64,000 nucleotides of DNA from Robertmurraya sp. FSL R5-0851 (lineage in GTDB: Bacteria; Bacillota; Bacilli; Bacillales; Cytobacillaceae). Made by a program: the position numbers and the translations under genes. The stretch spans positions 4,693,001 through 4,757,000 of the forward strand of contig NZ_JBBOOE010000001.1 in NCBI RefSeq assembly GCF_038002965.1, written 5' to 3'. This document shows positions 62,730 through 64,000 of the stretch, one piece after another (the first letter of the stretch is position 1; every line of letters begins with the position of its first letter). The notes beneath the pieces are model-generated. The model searched no databases. It was given only the letters and a program-made list of their open reading frames with translations, and was not told the origin of the DNA.

Positions 62730-63599
62730 TTATTTCTTTTTAGGAATTTTGATTGTTATTTGGTAGAAATCATCAAACTCTTCCTCTTCTGAGTTTAAGT
62801 TGATGCCACTATCAGAAACCATGGACAGAGATTGACGAATGGTATTAACGGCAATTCTAACATCTTTGCTAAAAGCCTTTCGCTTCGGTTTTGGCTTTTC
62901 TGACGTTTCAGCTAGAAGTTTCGCCACTCGATCTTCTGTTTGTTTTACATTTAAGTTTTTCTCAATAATTTCTTCTAGTAATTTTATTTGCTTCTCTGCA
63001 TCTTTCAAAGGAATGAGAGATCGCGCATGTCTTTCGGTAATTAATTTATTTAGTAGTGCTTCTTGTACCTCTTGCGGCAGCTTTAATAGGCGAAGCTTAT
63101 TGGCTACAGTGGATTGTCCCTTCCCTAGCCTTTGCGCAAGAGCTTCTTGAGTTAAATTGTGTAATTCCAATAGCTTCCCATAGGCAATTGCCTCTTCAAT
63201 TGGTGACAGTTCTTCTCTTTGAAGGTTTTCTATTAATGCGACAGAAGCCGTTTCTGTATCATTCATATTTTTCACAATGGCAGGGGCTTCATCCCAACCA
63301 AGCTTTTTCATCGCTCTCCATCTTCGCTCACCGGCAATGATTTCAAACGTACCTTCTTCAAATTCTCTTACAACAATTGGCTGGATGATCCCATGTATGT
63401 GAATCGTCCGTGAGAGTTCTTCAATTTTGTCCTCATCAAATACCGTCCTTGGCTGGAAGCGATTTGGAACAATTGAATCAATTGGTATTTTTTTTATCTC
63501 TTCATGATCTGCTTCGGTTAATACTTCAACCTGTTCTTCCGTCCCAGCTTGTCCCTCTTTTTCGCCTAGGCCAAAAAAGCGTGTGAAAGTCTGCTTCAT
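62730..63599 (-). CDS. noc: Nucleoid occlusion protein
   Basis: This 289-aa ParB paralogue prevents division over the nucleoid and binds its own NBS sites. It begins [16 protein letters not shown], the amphipathic membrane-targeting N-terminus typical of Noc. It continues with [47 protein letters not shown] and [23 protein letters not shown] (two blocks). ATG 63599 follows an in-frame GTG and AAGGTGGT. It lies directly before rsmG, as in B. subtilis. Confidence 0.96.
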   Translation of the reverse strand: MKQTFTRFFGLGEKEGQAGTEEQVEVLTEADHEEIKKIPIDSIVPNRFQPRTVFDEDKIEELSRTIHIHGIIQPIVVREFEEGTFEIIAGERRWRAMKKLGWDEAPAIVKNMNDTETASVALIENLQREELSPIEEAIAYGKLLELHNLTQEALAQRLGKGQSTVANKLRLLKLPQEVQEALLNKLITERHARSLIPLKDAEKQIKLLEEIIEKNLNVKQTEDRVAKLLAETSEKPKPKRKAFSKDVRIAVNTIRQSLSMVSDSGINLNSEEEEFDDFYQITIKIPKKK

Positions 63600-63739
63600 C
63601 ACCCTGCACCACCTTTACGAAACTCCCTAATAATGTATTCTATAAAAAAAATCAAGTTCCTGCCCAAACATGCAATGATTGATTATTTTATCCTACATAC
63701 TTATTAAAAGTATGCCATAAAATGAGCTAAAATGTAACT

Positions 63740-64000
63740 CTATTCAATTGGTGTTTTATTCGGGGTCCCAGGTTTTCTAGGATATTTTTTTGGTGTCGCC
63801 TTTACCTTTTCTACAATAATAATATTTCTTTCACTTTCCTCGATAGGAAGTAAGAATGAATATGTTTCTTTCAAGGATCCTCCGAGTGTGGCAATTGCTT
63901 TTTTTCCAACTTCCAACTCATCTTTTGCATGAGCCGCCTTCATAGCTACAAAGGTTCCCCCTACCCTGACAAGCGGCAAGCAAAGCTCACTTAATACAGA
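63740..64000 (-). CDS. rsmG: 16S rRNA (guanine-527-N7) methyltransferase, C-terminal part
   Basis: The last 86 residues of RsmG (GidB) are present. The frame is open to the window end and reads [20 protein letters not shown], then [20 protein letters not shown] and [25 protein letters not shown] in two blocks. The closing [12 protein letters not shown] is diagnostic. The N-terminal and SAM-binding parts lie beyond base 64000. It precedes noc, so the window ends a few genes from oriC. Confidence 0.94.
   Translation of the reverse strand, partial: SVLSELCLPLVRVGGTFVAMKAAHAKDELEVGKKAIATLGGSLKETYSFLLPIEESERNIIIVEKVKATPKKYPRKPGTPNKTPIE

Noticed and set aside
62127..62766. Short open frames within the soj-noc gap as genes
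   Set aside because: They run through the GC-rich repeats on several frames, have no ribosome sites and encode low-complexity arginine/proline-rich peptides. They are by-products of the repeat composition.

Overview
The window comes from the chromosome of a low-GC, spore-forming Firmicute of the Bacillaceae (Bacillus or a close relative). This rests on the conserved replication-origin-flanking gene order rsmG-noc-soj-spo0J-yyaC-yyaE-ychF-rpsF-ssb-rpsR-yybS-gdpP-rplI-dnaB-purA-tRNA-walRKHIJ-htrC-rlmH, on T-box and cre control signals of the Bacillus type, and on the spore gene yyaC. The oriC/dnaA side lies just beyond the right end: rsmG is cut at base 64000. In the right half nearly all genes are on the minus strand, which is the strand expected to be co-oriented with replication. 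Layout, left to right. 1-2 kb: OmpR-type two-component system. 2-4.3 kb: cellobiose/lichenan-type PTS (IIB-IIC-IIA) with a perfect upstream cre. 4.4-5.8 kb: VTC-domain protein plus DUF4956 membrane protein, a probable polyphosphate-related pair. 6-8.1 kb: secreted Ig-like protein, Dabb protein and Gfo/Idh/MocA oxidoreductase. 8.5-12.6 kb: trehalose operon treP-treA-treR with a readable promoter, two TreR operators and a cre. 12.6-13.8 kb: KinB-like kinase. 14-16.7 kb: proBA behind a proline T-box. 16.9-20.4 kb: a large secreted two-domain nucleotidase behind a PhoP-box-like array. 20.7-24 kb: a second full proline set (proC/proH, proB/proJ, proA/proAA) with no T-box seen; its first gene is frameshifted. 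24.5-26.6 kb: a chromosomal ParM-like actin, a ParR-like adaptor and a dense repeat array that looks like a centromere. 26.7-28.8 kb: a decayed GMC-oxidoreductase locus. 29.3-35 kb: iadA, a histidine phosphatase, serA under a ZTP-type riboswitch, gene remnants and repeats. 35-64 kb: the conserved oriC-proximal block. Several elements together bear on chromosome maintenance: soj/spo0J/noc, parS-like sites in spo0J and walK and a weaker one between rpsF and ssb, a DnaA-box cluster around yyzF beside rlmH, and the separate ParM/ParR-like cassette. That cassette is the best candidate for an undescribed system here, because it is a plasmid-type segregation module on a chromosome arm already served by ParABS. 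Three intergenic repeat families occur. A four-hairpin element of about 190-200 bp has four copies between 8 and 35 kb, two of them identical over 201 bp. A second family has copies at 5.8 and 54.2 kb. A GC-rich element is present as an inverted pair between soj and noc. Gene decay is visible in several places: single-base homopolymer shifts in proC, the GMC oxidoreductase and a small remnant near 33.6 kb, and two deletion junctions fusing unrelated truncated genes (GMC/DUF3231 near 27.1 kb and PAP2/glycosyltransferase near 53.9 kb). All functional calls come from reading translations and motifs by eye, without database searches. Gene names follow Bacillus subtilis usage where order and sequence agree.
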